Shown: positions 13,258 to 22,638 of the stretch, one piece after another | How the letters are laid out: the number at the start of each line of letters is the position of its first letter | How positions within the stretch are numbered: the stretch's first letter is position 1 | Made by a program: the position numbers and the translations under genes | From: Pseudomonas sp. MYb185 | GTDB taxonomy: Bacteria; Pseudomonadota; Gammaproteobacteria; Pseudomonadales; Pseudomonadaceae | Assembly: GCF_002979975.1 (NCBI RefSeq) | Contig: NZ_PCQD01000002.1 | Coordinates: 62,001-126,000 of the forward strand | Length of the DNA stretch: 64,000 bases | Reading direction: 5' to 3' | The notes under the pieces: generated by a model | What the model was told of the DNA's origin: nothing | What the model saw: only the letters and a program-made list of their open reading frames with translations | Database searches by the model: none

Positions 13258-14540
13258 ACACCTTCGCCCAGTTTGAACAACACGAGTCCGGTATTCGCAG
13301 CTACTGCCGTTCCTTCCCCGTCATCTTCAACCAGGCCCGCGGTGCCGAGCTGATCACCCGCGACGGCAAGTCCTATATCGACTTCCTCGCCGGTGCCGGC
13401 ACCCTGAACTACGGCCACAACCATCCGGTGCTGAAGAAGGCGCTGATCGAATATCTGGAAAATGACGGCCTGACCCATGGCCTGGACATGTACTCCGATG
13501 CCAAGGAGCGTTTCCTTGAAACCTTCAACCGGGTCATTCTCGCGCCCCGCGGCCTCGGCGATTATGTCGTCCAGTTCAGCGGCCCGACCGGGGCCAACTC
13601 GGTCGAGGCGGCGCTGAAGCTGGCGCGCAAGGTCACCGGCCGCAGCAATGTCATCAGTTTCACCAATGGCTTCCATGGCTGCACCGTGGGCGCACTGGCC
13701 GCTACCGGCAACCAGCATCACCGCGGCGCCGCCGGCGTACCGCTGACCGACGTCAGCCGCATGCCCTACGCCAACTACTTCGGTGACAAGGTCAACACCA
13801 TCTCGATGATGGACAAGCTGCTCAGCGATCCGAGCAGCGGCGTGGACAAGCCCGCCGCGGTAATCGTCGAAGTGGTCCAGGGCGAAGGCGGCCTCAACGC
13901 CGCATCGGCCGACTGGATGCGCAAGCTGGAGAAACTCTGCCGCAAGCACGACATGCTGCTGATCATCGATGACATCCAGGCCGGCTGCGGCCGCACCGGG
14001 ACCTTCTTCAGCTTCGAGGAAATGGGCATCAAGCCGGACATCATCACCCTGTCCAAGTCGCTCAGCGGCTTCGGCCTGCCGTTCGCCATCGTGGTCATGC
14101 GCCGCGAGCTGGACCAGTGGGAGCCGGGTGAGCACAACGGTACCTTCCGTGGCAACAACCACGCTTTCGTCACCGCCGCCGCCGCGCTGGAGCACTTCTG
14201 GACCAGCGACGAGTTCGCCGCCAGCATCAAGGCCAAGGGCACCATGATCCGCGAGCGCATGCAGAAGATCGTCCGCCGCCACGGCCCCGACTCCCTGTTC
14301 GTCAAGGGTCGCGGCATGATGATCGGCATCAATTGTCCGGACGGTGACACCGCAGCAGCTATCTGCGCCGAGGCCTTCGCCAACGGTCTGGTCATCGAGA
14401 CCAGCGGCAATCACAGCCAGGTGGTCAAGTGCCTGTGCCCGCTGATCATCAGCGAGCAGCAGATCACCCAGGCCATGAACATTCTCGATGCGGCCTTCGC
14501 CAAGGTCATGGCCGCCGACGTCACCAACAAGGCATCCTGA
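13254..14540 (+). CDS. ectB: Diaminobutyrate-2-oxoglutarate transaminase EctB
   Basis: Class III PLP aminotransferase converting aspartate-4-semialdehyde to 2,4-diaminobutyrate with glutamate, the first committed ectoine step. 428 residues. The PLP site lysine lies in [15 protein letters not shown] near residue 268, with the upstream Asp in [15 protein letters not shown], and [15 protein letters not shown] near residue 43 is characteristic. AGGAGA is seven bases before the overlapping start. Cytoplasmic; second in the operon. Confidence 0.97.
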   Translation: MNTFAQFEQHESGIRSYCRSFPVIFNQARGAELITRDGKSYIDFLAGAGTLNYGHNHPVLKKALIEYLENDGLTHGLDMYSDAKERFLETFNRVILAPRGLGDYVVQFSGPTGANSVEAALKLARKVTGRSNVISFTNGFHGCTVGALAATGNQHHRGAAGVPLTDVSRMPYANYFGDKVNTISMMDKLLSDPSSGVDKPAAVIVEVVQGEGGLNAASADWMRKLEKLCRKHDMLLIIDDIQAGCGRTGTFFSFEEMGIKPDIITLSKSLSGFGLPFAIVVMRRELDQWEPGEHNGTFRGNNHAFVTAAAALEHFWTSDEFAASIKAKGTMIRERMQKIVRRHGPDSLFVKGRGMMIGINCPDGDTAAAICAEAFANGLVIETSGNHSQVVKCLCPLIISEQQITQAMNILDAAFAKVMAADVTNKAS

Positions 14541-14554
14541 GGAATTCGAAGAAC

Positions 14555-14959
14555 ATGATCGTACGTCAACTGAAAGACTGTGAAGCATCCGAACGCAAAG
14601 TCGTTACCGAGACCTGGGACAGCACCCGGCTGATCCTGAAGGAAGACAAGATGGGCTTCTCCTTCAACATCACCACCATTTACGCCGGCAGCGAAACCCA
14701 CATCCACTACCAGAATCACCTGGAGTCGGTGTACTGCATGAGCGGCAACGGTGAGATCGAAACCATCGCTGACGGCAAGATCTACAAGATCGAGCCGGGC
14801 ACCCTGTACATTCTCGACCAGCACGACGAGCACCTGCTGCGCGGCGGCACCGAGGACATGAAGATGGCCTGCGTATTCAACCCGCCGCTGACCGGCCGCG
14901 AAGTGCATGACGAAAATGGTGTTTACCCCGCCGACCTCAGTGTGGCCGAACCCGCATAA
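14555..14959 (+). CDS. ectC: L-ectoine synthase EctC
   Basis: Cupin-fold cyclase that closes N-gamma-acetyl-diaminobutyrate to ectoine. ATG 14555 gives [10 protein letters not shown], the canonical EctC N-terminus, with a TGAGGA ribosome-binding site overlapping the ectB stop. 134 residues. The metal-binding cupin motif is visible in [16 protein letters not shown] (about residues 50-65), with later [12 protein letters not shown]. An open frame to 14429 inside ectB is not used. Confidence 0.97.
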   Translation: MIVRQLKDCEASERKVVTETWDSTRLILKEDKMGFSFNITTIYAGSETHIHYQNHLESVYCMSGNGEIETIADGKIYKIEPGTLYILDQHDEHLLRGGTEDMKMACVFNPPLTGREVHDENGVYPADLSVAEPA

Positions 14960-14970
14960 CAGGAGAAATA

Positions 14971-15897
14971 ATGTCTAGCGTGCAAGCTGACCTTTACCCG
15001 TCACGCCAGCACAATCATCCCCGCTGGCAGGAACGGTTAGACCCGATCACCTACGGCAAGGATACGCACAACGCGCCGCTGAGCGCCGAGCAACTGTCGC
15101 GCTTCGAGCGCGACGGCTTCCTGGTGCTGGAGAATGTCTTCAGCATCGAGGAAGTGACGCTGTTCAAGCAGGAACTTGAGCGCATGCGCCACGACCCCGA
15201 GGTCCTGCAATCTCCGACCGCCATCCGTGAACCCGACAGCGGCGCGCTGCGCTCGGTGTTCGCCATCCATCGCAGCAATCCGCTGTTCGCCCGGGTGGCA
15301 CGGGACGAGCGCACCGCCGGACTGATCCGCCATCTGCTCGATGGCGACATCTATGTCCACCAGTCCCGACTGAATCTCAAGCCGGGCTTCAAGGGCAAGG
15401 AGTTCTACTGGCACTCCGACTTCGAGACCTGGCATACCGAAGATGGCCTGCCGCGCATGCGCACCATCAGTTGTTCGGTGCTGCTGACCGACAACCACCC
15501 CTGGAACGGCCCCCTGATGCTGATCCCCGGCTCGCACCGGCACTACATCAGCTGCATCGGCAAGACCCCGGAAAATCACTACGAGAAGTCCCTGCGCCGC
15601 CAGGAATTCGGCATTCCGGATGACGACAGCCTGGCCCGACTGGTCGAGCGCTACGGCATCACCCAGGCGACCGGCATGGCCGGCAGCGTGGTGCTGTTCG
15701 ACTGCAACACCCTGCACGGCTCCAACAGCAACATCGCCCCGAGCCCGCGCAGCAACCTGTTCTTCGTCTACAACCACGTGGACAACCGACCCACCGCGCC
15801 GTTCGACGGCATGCCGCCGCGCCCCGAGTTCGTGGCCGAGCGCGGTCCGGTCGAGCCGCTGCAGATCAGCCCGCAGCAGTATTGCGAGAGCAGCTGA
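14971..15897 (+). CDS. ectD: Ectoine 5-hydroxylase EctD
   Basis: Fe(II)/2-oxoglutarate dioxygenase that converts ectoine to 5-hydroxyectoine. 308 residues. The signature FYWHSDFETWHTEDG (about 143-157) contains the HxD iron ligands; the distal His is in NTLHGSNSNIAPSPRSN, with the nearby Arg for 2-oxoglutarate. An AGGAGA site lies seven bases before the ATG. Its presence indicates that hydroxyectoine is made, often linked to stationary-phase, heat or desiccation protection. Confidence 0.97.
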   Translation: MSSVQADLYPSRQHNHPRWQERLDPITYGKDTHNAPLSAEQLSRFERDGFLVLENVFSIEEVTLFKQELERMRHDPEVLQSPTAIREPDSGALRSVFAIHRSNPLFARVARDERTAGLIRHLLDGDIYVHQSRLNLKPGFKGKEFYWHSDFETWHTEDGLPRMRTISCSVLLTDNHPWNGPLMLIPGSHRHYISCIGKTPENHYEKSLRRQEFGIPDDDSLARLVERYGITQATGMAGSVVLFDCNTLHGSNSNIAPSPRSNLFFVYNHVDNRPTAPFDGMPPRPEFVAERGPVEPLQISPQQYCESS

Positions 15898-15915
15898 CAT
15901 TCATTAGAAAAAGAC

Positions 15916-17355
15916 ATGAGAACTATGCATACAGTAGAAAAGATCGGTGGCACTTCGATGAGCCGCTTCGATGAAGTACTGGATACCATCTTCACCGGCC
16001 AGCGCCGCAACAATGACCTGTACAACCGCATCTTCGTGGTCTCGGCCTACGGTGGCATGACCAATCTGCTGCTGGAACACAAGAAGAGCGGCGAACCCGG
16101 CGTGTATGAACGCTTTGCCGATGCGCATAACGAAGACGCCTGGCTTGAGGCCCTGGAGCAGGTCAGGACCAGCATGCTGGCGAAGAATGCCGAGCTGTTC
16201 ACTGACGACTATGAACGCCAGGCCGCCAACCGCTTCATCGGCGGGCGCATCAATGACGCCCGCGACTGCATGCTCAATCTGCAGCAGCTGTGTTCCTATG
16301 GCCATTTCCAGCTCGGTGGGCACCTGATGAAGGTGCGCGAGATGCTCGCTTCCCTGGGCGAGGCGCACAGCGCCTTCAATACCGTGCTGGCCCTGAAGAA
16401 GAGCGGTGTGAGTGCTCGCCTGGTCGACCTGACCGGCTGGAACCAGCAGGAGCCCAAGACCTTCCAGGACATGATCAACGACAGCTTCGCCGGCATCGAC
16501 TTCAGCCGCGAACTGGTGGTCGCCACCGGTTATACCCATTGCAGCGAAGGCCTGATGAACACCTTCGATCGCGGCTACAGCGAAATCACCTTCGCCCAGA
16601 TCGCCGCCAGCACCGGCGCCGCCGAAGCCATCATCCACAAGGAATATCACCTCTCGAGTGCTGACCCGAACCAGGTGGGCGTCGACAAGGTGGTGACTAT
16701 CGGTCGTACCAATTATGACGTCGCCGATCAGCTGTCGAACCTGGGCATGGAGGCCATCCATCCCAAGGCGGCGCGCACCCTGCGCCGGGCCGGCATCCAG
16801 CTGCGCATCAAGAATGCCTTCGAACCCGACCACGGCGGCACCACCATCAGCCAGAACTACTGCAGTGAAAAGCCCTGCGTGGAGATCATCGCCGGGCGCA
16901 AGGATGTGTTCGGGCTGGAGGTCTTCGACCAGGAGATGCTCGGCGACGTCGGCTACGATATCGAGATCACCCGCCTGCTCAAGCAACTGAAGCTGTACGT
17001 GGTGAACAAGGACTCCGATGCCAACAGCATCACCTACTACGCTTCCGGCTCACGCAAGATGATGAACCGCGCCATCCGGCTGATCCAGGAGCGCTATCCG
17101 ATGGCCGAGGTGCATGTCCACAACATCGCCATCGTCTCGGCCATCGGCTCCGACCTCAAGGTCAAGGGCATCCTGGCCAAGACCGTGGCAGCGCTGGCCG
17201 AAGCCGACATCAGCATCCAGGCCATCCATCAGTCGATCCGCCAGGTGGAGATGCAGTGCATCATCAACGAGGAAGACTACGACGCCGCCGTGGTCGCACT
17301 GCACCGTGCACTGATCGAGCCGGAGAACCACGGGGATGTGATAGTGGCTGCCTGA
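15916..17355 (+). CDS. ask: Ectoine-specific aspartokinase (Ask_Ect)
   Basis: Aspartate kinase isoenzyme feeding aspartyl phosphate to the ectoine pathway. The N-terminal ATP-site signature EKIGGTSMSRF differs from the usual KFGGTS and is characteristic of Ask_Ect proteins; the C-terminal half contains two ACT domains (LYVVNKDSDANSITYY and VSAIGSDLKVKGILAKT). 479 residues from ATG 15916; an in-frame ATG at 15925 (MHTVEKIGG) is an equally plausible start. It follows ectD by 18 bases, completing ectABCD-ask. Such isoforms are generally less feedback-inhibited than LysC (family knowledge, not visible here). Confidence 0.95.
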   Translation: MRTMHTVEKIGGTSMSRFDEVLDTIFTGQRRNNDLYNRIFVVSAYGGMTNLLLEHKKSGEPGVYERFADAHNEDAWLEALEQVRTSMLAKNAELFTDDYERQAANRFIGGRINDARDCMLNLQQLCSYGHFQLGGHLMKVREMLASLGEAHSAFNTVLALKKSGVSARLVDLTGWNQQEPKTFQDMINDSFAGIDFSRELVVATGYTHCSEGLMNTFDRGYSEITFAQIAASTGAAEAIIHKEYHLSSADPNQVGVDKVVTIGRTNYDVADQLSNLGMEAIHPKAARTLRRAGIQLRIKNAFEPDHGGTTISQNYCSEKPCVEIIAGRKDVFGLEVFDQEMLGDVGYDIEITRLLKQLKLYVVNKDSDANSITYYASGSRKMMNRAIRLIQERYPMAEVHVHNIAIVSAIGSDLKVKGILAKTVAALAEADISIQAIHQSIRQVEMQCIINEEDYDAAVVALHRALIEPENHGDVIVAA

Positions 17356-17388
17356 TGGCAGCCAGTGGAGCTTCTGATAGCCCCCATT

Positions 17389-17445
17389 GCGGCGAGGCGC
17401 CGCTCCTACCCCAGGGTTGTCGAGCGCCTGCTCGACGACGGGGTT
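17389..17445. repeat. Two REP-like elements downstream of ask
   Basis: In the 169-base gap between ask and the convergent hydrolase are two short palindromic elements. One is at 17389-17410 (ends GCCGCTCCTACC), an inverted near-copy of the element at 46444-46468. The other, at 17414-17444, is centred on GTCGAGCGCCTGCTCGAC and recurs at 31411, 32593 and 37936. No U-tract terminator is visible; the palindromes may serve as the transcript boundary. Confidence 0.7.
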
Positions 17446-17524
17446 GATGTACTTGTCCCAGTGGGAGCAGCGTCGGACCGCCTGCCGCGATAGCACAGCC
17501 AGAGGTACGACCAGCCCCCCCGAC

Positions 17525-18397
17525 TCACTCCCCGGCGAGCAGAAACGCCCTCACCCGCTGCGCCGTCAATTGCGAATGCTCCTGCATGAAGCAATGCCCG
17601 CCTGGCAACTGTTCGACGCTGACATGGGCATTGGCTGCCGCCAGCCGGGCGGCGGACTGGCGGACGAAGGGATAGGTATGATCACCATGGATCAACCGCA
17701 CCGATGTGCGTATCCGCCCCAGTGCTTGCCACAGACCACGCGGCCAGGACTCGAATACCTCGGCCTCGCGGCCGGGCTCGCACCGGAGGACCACGCCCTG
17801 CCCCGGCTCGTCACGCAGCGCATGCTGGATATGCGCCTGCAATGCCGCCGTCTCCCAACCGCGGAAGATGCCACGCCCCTGAAAGCGCTCGAATACTGCC
17901 TCGCGGTCCGGCCAGTGCCGCCGCCGGTTCCGGGCGCCTTCGGCCATGGGGTTGCGCAGCAGCCAACCGAGCATATGCCGCAGCAGGAGCTGGCGGCGCG
18001 GGAACAGCACCGGGTCCAGCAATACCGCACGCTGAAACAGTTCGGGATGCTCGGCCAGTATCAGACTGCTCAACACGCCGCCAAAGCTGTGGCCGCAGGC
18101 ATACCGCGGTACCTCACCGAATATTCCGCGCCCGGCGGTAAATGCCTCCACCGCCAGTTCCGCATTGCGGTTCCAGCCAACGAAGGCGCCACCATGTTCG
18201 CTTTCGCCATGGCCCTGCATGTCACACAACCAGAGATCGAAATGCTCAGCCAGCTGTGCCAGCATCGGCTCGTAGGTGCGGCAGCAGAAGCCGTTACCGT
18301 GAATGAAATGCAGCAGCGGCTTGCCACTGGGGGCCGAGTGCCAGCCACGCAGGGTGAAGCCGGCGGAGGATGGGTGAGACCAAGGCAACAACGTCAT
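17525..18397 (-). CDS. Alpha/beta-hydrolase family protein
   Basis: Predicted soluble serine hydrolase of unknown substrate, 290 residues from ATG 18397 (AGGA 11 bases upstream); a longer frame reaches 18442. Motifs: oxyanion HGNGFCCRTYEPML, LWLCDMQGHGESEHGG, nucleophile Ser in CGHSFGGVLSSLI (near residue 118), acid in LIHGDHTYPFV and the catalytic His in LPGGHCFMQEH. The GHSFGG elbow resembles small-molecule esterases and carboxylesterase BioH-like enzymes, but I would not assign a reaction. Divergent from the next hydrolase gene with about 130 bases between. Confidence 0.85.
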   Translation of the reverse strand: MTLLPWSHPSSAGFTLRGWHSAPSGKPLLHFIHGNGFCCRTYEPMLAQLAEHFDLWLCDMQGHGESEHGGAFVGWNRNAELAVEAFTAGRGIFGEVPRYACGHSFGGVLSSLILAEHPELFQRAVLLDPVLFPRRQLLLRHMLGWLLRNPMAEGARNRRRHWPDREAVFERFQGRGIFRGWETAALQAHIQHALRDEPGQGVVLRCEPGREAEVFESWPRGLWQALGRIRTSVRLIHGDHTYPFVRQSAARLAAANAHVSVEQLPGGHCFMQEHSQLTAQRVRAFLLAGE

Positions 18398-18524
18398 GTG
18401 CAGAACATTCCTGAAAACGAGGTGGCCCAGTCTATTACGCACGGCCAGCGCTGTCAGTTCACGCTGCGCTTATTGATGCCATGGATTATGCTGGCCAACT
18501 CTGACATCAATCACTGGAGCATCC

Positions 18525-19322
18525 ATGCTGCATAGCGTCATACAGGGACAAGGCTGGCCGCTGATCTGGGGGCACGGGCAGATGGGCAGCATCGCCCTTG
18601 AGGATGCCAGCGGCTGGTTCCACCACTCCGGAACGCAACTGATCCGCCGTATACGCTATGACGCCTGCGGCCATGGCCGCTCCACCGGCAGCAGCGAGGC
18701 AGCCCGCTACCGCTGGCCGCGGTTGGCGCAGGACATGCTGGAGATTGCCCAACTACACAGCGGTCAGCCGCGCTTTGCCCTGGGTGGGCAGTCGATGGGG
18801 TGCGCCACCGCGTTGCACGCCACTGTCATGGCGCCTGAGCAGGTCAGTCATCTGGTGCTGGCGCTGCCACCCTGTGCCTGGGAGCAGCGCCCCGGACAGG
18901 CACGGCGTTCGCGGCAGATGGCAGAGCTGATCGATCGGCGCGGCCTGGCTTCGCTGGTGCGTCTGGCGGCAGGCGACTCTACCCTGCCCCCGTGGCTGCG
19001 TCAGGCTCAGCCCCAGATGGGCGAGTTGAGCCGCATAGCCATGGCCGGGTTCGATGCCCAGGTGTTGCAGGCGGTACTGCTCGGCGCCGCGGAATCCGAT
19101 TTGCCCCCACTGCAGCGCCTGGCCGAACTGTCGATACCGACACTGATCCTGGCCTGGCATGACGACCCGTTGCACCCGATGCGCGGCGCCGAACTGCTGG
19201 CCGAGCATCTGCCGCAGGCGCAGTTGGTGGTCGCCGAAAACATCCAGCAACTGAGCGACTGGCCCGAACGGATCAGCCGCTTTGTCGCCTCAGTGCCGGA
19301 GCCAGCTCAGCGCAGGATATAG
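18525..19322 (+). CDS. Alpha/beta-hydrolase family protein
   Basis: Second small alpha/beta-hydrolase, 265 residues, no signal peptide. ATG 18525 follows GGAG. Motifs: IWGHGQMGS near residue 15, RYDACGHGRSTGSSE, nucleophile elbow LGGQSMGCATALHA (Ser near residue 90) and LILAWHDDPLHPM for the acid. The usual C-terminal catalytic His is not obvious: the C-terminal region has no clear GHxxxxE, so either an unusual His or loss of activity is possible. The 3' end overlaps the convergent SIMPL gene by 16 bases. Confidence 0.82.
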   Translation: MLHSVIQGQGWPLIWGHGQMGSIALEDASGWFHHSGTQLIRRIRYDACGHGRSTGSSEAARYRWPRLAQDMLEIAQLHSGQPRFALGGQSMGCATALHATVMAPEQVSHLVLALPPCAWEQRPGQARRSRQMAELIDRRGLASLVRLAAGDSTLPPWLRQAQPQMGELSRIAMAGFDAQVLQAVLLGAAESDLPPLQRLAELSIPTLILAWHDDPLHPMRGAELLAEHLPQAQLVVAENIQQLSDWPERISRFVASVPEPAQRRI

Positions 19323-20023
19323 TCGACGCTGGTCACTACCCGCACCTTCTTGGTTTCGGGCGTGTAGGGATCGACATCCTCGATGCTGAAGTAGCCCTGG
19401 GAAGCGCGGCGGATACTGCCCACCTCGGCCCCGGCATCGCGGGCGAACTGGTCCGCCGCGGCACGGGCTTCCTGGGTGGCCAGGGCGATCATCTCCGGCT
19501 TGATCGCATTGAGCTGGGTGAAGATGAACTGCGGTTGGTGCTCATAACTCTGCGTCAGCGCGACACCGGACTTGACCAGGTCCCCCACGCTTTGCATGCC
19601 GCTCTTGACCCGTTCGATATCCCCGGTGCGCACCAGTACGGTCACTTCGGCGCGGTAGCGCTGCGGCGGCATGTTCGAGCCGTACAGGTTGGCGTGCTGA
19701 TCGGTGATCTTCGGCATCGATAACTGTAGATCGCCTTCCTCGAAGCCCTTGAGCAGCAGGAAGGAGCGAATCAGGTCCTGCTGGGTCTCAATATCTCCCT
19801 GCAGTGCATCCAGGCTGTCGCCCATCACCGTGAAATTGATCGGCCACAGCGCCAGATCCGCCTCCACGGTACGCTCGGCCAGGCCCTTGACGCTCACCAC
19901 CCGGTCGGCATCGCGGAACTGCAGCAGGCCGGTCTTGATGCTCACCGCCATGAAGGCCAGCGCCAACGCCAGCAGGGCCGCCGCGATAACGGCGAACAAC
20001 GAAACCCGCGAACTCTCGGACAT
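19307..20023 (-). CDS. SIMPL (DUF541, YggE-like) domain protein, membrane-anchored
   Basis: 238 residues from ATG 20023, preceded by AGGAG (a TTG one codon upstream is less likely). An N-terminal membrane anchor (FAVIAAALLALALAFMAV, residues 9-27) is followed by a periplasmic SIMPL domain: VSVKGLAERTVEADLALWPI near residue 45 and the repeated beta-alpha pattern ending RVVTSVDYIL. Family members include YggE, linked to oxidative-stress protection, and eukaryotic SIMPL, but the molecular function is unsettled. The stop overlaps the convergent hydrolase. Confidence 0.88.
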   Translation of the reverse strand: MSESSRVSLFAVIAAALLALALAFMAVSIKTGLLQFRDADRVVSVKGLAERTVEADLALWPINFTVMGDSLDALQGDIETQQDLIRSFLLLKGFEEGDLQLSMPKITDQHANLYGSNMPPQRYRAEVTVLVRTGDIERVKSGMQSVGDLVKSGVALTQSYEHQPQFIFTQLNAIKPEMIALATQEARAAADQFARDAGAEVGSIRRASQGYFSIEDVDPYTPETKKVRVVTSVDYILR

Positions 20024-20062
20024 CAATCTGCTCCTGTTTATTGAGGATCACCTACGGATGAT

Positions 20063-20441
20063 AAACCTGTTCCGAATATAGCGCGCTCGCGCTACGCCTG
20101 CGAACTCCCAGCCAGCACCATCCTGTCGCCGCGCGGCGGCGCGATAACCCGAGCCAAGGCGCATACTTTCGGGGTGTAGCGCCCCTGCGCTACGCCTGCA
20201 ACCTCCCAGCCAGCGCCACCCTGTCGTCGCGCGGGGCGCGACAACCCGAACCAAGGCGCATACTTTCGGGGTGTAGCGCCCCTGCGCTACGCCTGCGACC
20301 TCCCAGCCAGCACCACCCTATCGTCGTGCGGGGCGCGACAACCCGAGCCAAGGCGCATACTTTCGGGGTGTAGCGCCCCTGCGCTACGCCTGCAACCTCC
20401 CGGCCAGCACCACCCTATCGTCGTGCGGGGCGCGACAACCC
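20063..20441. repeat. 97-bp tandem repeat array (about 3.9 copies)
   Basis: Between the SIMPL gene and flhB, a unit of 97 bases repeats head to tail. The marker GCGCATAC starts at 20159, 20256 and 20353, exactly 97 apart; a more diverged first unit begins near 20063. Each unit carries two small palindromes, GTAGCGCCCCTGCGCTAC and a GTCG...CGAC element around GCGGGGCG, related to the REP-like elements elsewhere in the window. The array lies upstream of the SIMPL gene and beyond the flhB stop, so it separates the flagellar operon from its neighbour. Confidence 0.9.
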
Positions 20442-20450
20442 GGAGCTTTC

Positions 20451-21584
20451 TCACTCATCCCGACGCAGATCATCCGGAATCGGCGGCTCCGGCATCGGGC
20501 CGGGGCGCTTGCCCTTGCCCTCCTGGAATTGGCGCACCTGGTAAACATAGGCCAATACCTGGGCCACGGCCAGATACAGGCCCGCCGGAATCGGCTGCTC
20601 CAGCTCGGTGCTGTAGAATACCGCCCGCGCCAGCGGCGGCGATTCCAGCACGATCACCTCATGTTCGGTAGCGACCTCGCGGATCTTCTGCGCCAGAAAG
20701 TCCGCCCCCTTGGCCACCACCACCGGCGCGCCGGAGTGCACCGGGTCGTATTTCAGTGCCACCGCGTAATGCGTCGGGTTGGTGATGACCACATCGGCCT
20801 TGGGCACTTCACCCATCATCCGCCGCTCGGCCATCTCCCGCTGCAGCTGGCGCACCCGCGACTTGACCTCGGGCTTGCCCTCGGAATCCTTGTACTCGTC
20901 GCGCACTTCCTGCTTGGTCATGCGCGTCTTCTGCTTGTTGTCCCAGATCTGGAATGGCACATCCACCGCGGCGATCAGGATCAATGAACTGGCCAGCAGC
21001 AACAGCGAGGTACCCAGCACCCAGCCGCTGTGGAAGATCGCCCCCGGCAGCGCCTCGTTGCCCAGAGCCAGCAGATCATCCTTGCGCATGCGCAGTACCA
21101 CCAGGGCCATGGCCAGCACCACCAGAAACTTGGCCAGCGCCTTGAGCAGTTCGACCAGCGCCTTGATCGAGAACATGCGCTTGAGCCCGGCCAGCGGGTT
21201 CAGCCGCTCGCCCTTGGGCACCAGCAGCTTGGCACTGAACAGCCAGCCACCGAGCAGCACCGGGCCGACCAGCGCGGCGACCAGCAGCATCAGCAACAGC
21301 GGCCCCAGGGCGCCGAAGCCCTGGCGTATCGAAGTCAGCAGGTGCAGCCCCATGCTATCGGTGCTGTACAGCACCTCGCGCTCCAGGGTGAAGTTGTAGA
21401 CCATCAGGTCCATCAGCTTGCGCGCCATCTCCGGGCCAAGCATCAGCAGGCCCACGGCGGCAACCATCACCACCGCCAGCGTGTTCAGCTCCTTGGAACG
21501 GGCTACCTGGCCCTTCTCGCGGGATTCCTTCTGGCGTTTCGCCGTGGGGTCTTCCGTGCGTTCCTGACCGCTGTCTTCGGCCAT
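20451..21584 (-). CDS. flhB: Flagellar export gate protein FlhB
   Basis: Inner-membrane component of the flagellar type III export gate that switches from rod/hook to filament substrates by autocleavage. 377 residues: N-terminal EERTEDPTAKRQKESREKGQ, four membrane helices (about 33-210), and a cytoplasmic domain with the autocleavage motif NPTH in DVVITNPTHYAVALKY (near residue 270). The C-terminus is Pro/Arg-rich. Last gene of fliLMNOPQR-flhB; its ATG overlaps the fliR stop by one base (TGATG). Confidence 0.97.
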   Translation of the reverse strand: MAEDSGQERTEDPTAKRQKESREKGQVARSKELNTLAVVMVAAVGLLMLGPEMARKLMDLMVYNFTLEREVLYSTDSMGLHLLTSIRQGFGALGPLLLMLLVAALVGPVLLGGWLFSAKLLVPKGERLNPLAGLKRMFSIKALVELLKALAKFLVVLAMALVVLRMRKDDLLALGNEALPGAIFHSGWVLGTSLLLLASSLILIAAVDVPFQIWDNKQKTRMTKQEVRDEYKDSEGKPEVKSRVRQLQREMAERRMMGEVPKADVVITNPTHYAVALKYDPVHSGAPVVVAKGADFLAQKIREVATEHEVIVLESPPLARAVFYSTELEQPIPAGLYLAVAQVLAYVYQVRQFQEGKGKRPGPMPEPPIPDDLRRDE

Positions 21585-22360
21585 CAGCGCGCCCTCACCA
21601 TGTCCCGCAGCCAGATCAGCGTATCGGAAGCCAGCAGGTGATATTGCCCCGCGGTACTGCTGAGCAATACCCAGAGGATGAACAGACCGAACACCAGGGT
21701 CAGCGGAAAGCCGATGGAAAAGATGTTCAACTGCGGTGCGGCGCGCATCATCACGCCGAAGGACAGGTTGACGATCAGCAGCGCGGTGATCGCCGGCAGG
21801 CCGATCAGCAGAGCCGATGCCAGCACCCAGGAAAAGCGCAGCACCAGCGTATGGAAGTCCCCGGCCTGCAGCGTCTCGCCGATGGGCAGCGTGGTGAAGC
21901 TCTCGACCAGCACCTCGATCACCACCAGATGCCCGTTCATCGCCAGGAACAGCAGGGTCACCAGCATGGTGAACACCTGTGCCACCACCGCCACGGAAAT
22001 ACCCATGGCCGGGTCGTTCATCGAGGCAAAGCCCAGGCCCATCTGCATGGCGATGATCTGCCCGGCCACCACGTGGATCTGAAACAGCAACTGCAGCAGA
22101 AAGCCCATCGCCGCGCCGATCAGGATCTGTTCGGCGATCACCACCCAGGTGCTCAGTGCCAGCGGCTCGAGGTGCGGCACGTCACTGATCTGCGGCGCCA
22201 CCAGCAAGGTCAGCGCCAGCGCCAGATACATGCGGATACGCATCGGCAGCAACTGCGTACCTATCACCGGCATGGTCATCAGCAACGCCCCGATGCGGAA
22301 CAGCACCCACAGGTAGCCGGCCACCCAGCGGCCGATGTCGCTGCCGGCCAGCTCGATCAT
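21584..22360 (-). CDS. fliR: Flagellar export apparatus protein FliR
   Basis: Polytopic inner-membrane subunit of the export gate (FliPQR complex), 258 residues with about six hydrophobic segments; RIGALLMTMPVIGTQLLPMRIR near residue 22 and FGFASMND-like GLGFASMNDPAMG are characteristic. The start overlaps the fliQ stop (TGATG) and the stop overlaps the flhB start, so all three are translationally coupled. Confidence 0.96.
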   Translation of the reverse strand: MIELAGSDIGRWVAGYLWVLFRIGALLMTMPVIGTQLLPMRIRMYLALALTLLVAPQISDVPHLEPLALSTWVVIAEQILIGAAMGFLLQLLFQIHVVAGQIIAMQMGLGFASMNDPAMGISVAVVAQVFTMLVTLLFLAMNGHLVVIEVLVESFTTLPIGETLQAGDFHTLVLRFSWVLASALLIGLPAITALLIVNLSFGVMMRAAPQLNIFSIGFPLTLVFGLFILWVLLSSTAGQYHLLASDTLIWLRDMVRAR

Positions 22361-22629
22361 CAGCCGATCAGCCCGGGAATGTTACGGTACAACTGTTCGG
22401 TGAATTCGATCAGCTGCCGTACCAACCAGGGGCCGAGCGCGATCATGGTCATGAAGGTGAACAGCAGGCGCGGCAGAAAGCTCAGGGTCTGCTCGTTGAT
22501 CTGGGTGGCAGCCTGGAACACCGCGACCATCAGACCGACCAGCAGGCTCGGCACCACGATCACCGCCACCATCACGGTGGTCAGCCACAGGGCCTGGCGA
22601 AACAGGTCGACAGCGACTTCGGGGGTCAT
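22360..22629 (-). CDS. fliQ: Flagellar export apparatus protein FliQ
   Basis: Small two-helix export gate subunit, 89 residues. The N-terminal MTPEVAVDLFRQALWLT and the segment VGLMVAVFQAATQINEQTL are typical. An AGGAG-like site (AAGGAGATTCC) precedes the ATG. Nine bases separate it from fliP. Confidence 0.97.
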   Translation of the reverse strand: MTPEVAVDLFRQALWLTTVMVAVIVVPSLLVGLMVAVFQAATQINEQTLSFLPRLLFTFMTMIALGPWLVRQLIEFTEQLYRNIPGLIG

Positions 22630-22638
22630 GGAATCTCC

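Noticed and set aside
20063..20441. CRISPR array
   Set aside because: The units are contiguous 97-base repeats with no unique spacers, and no cas genes are nearby.
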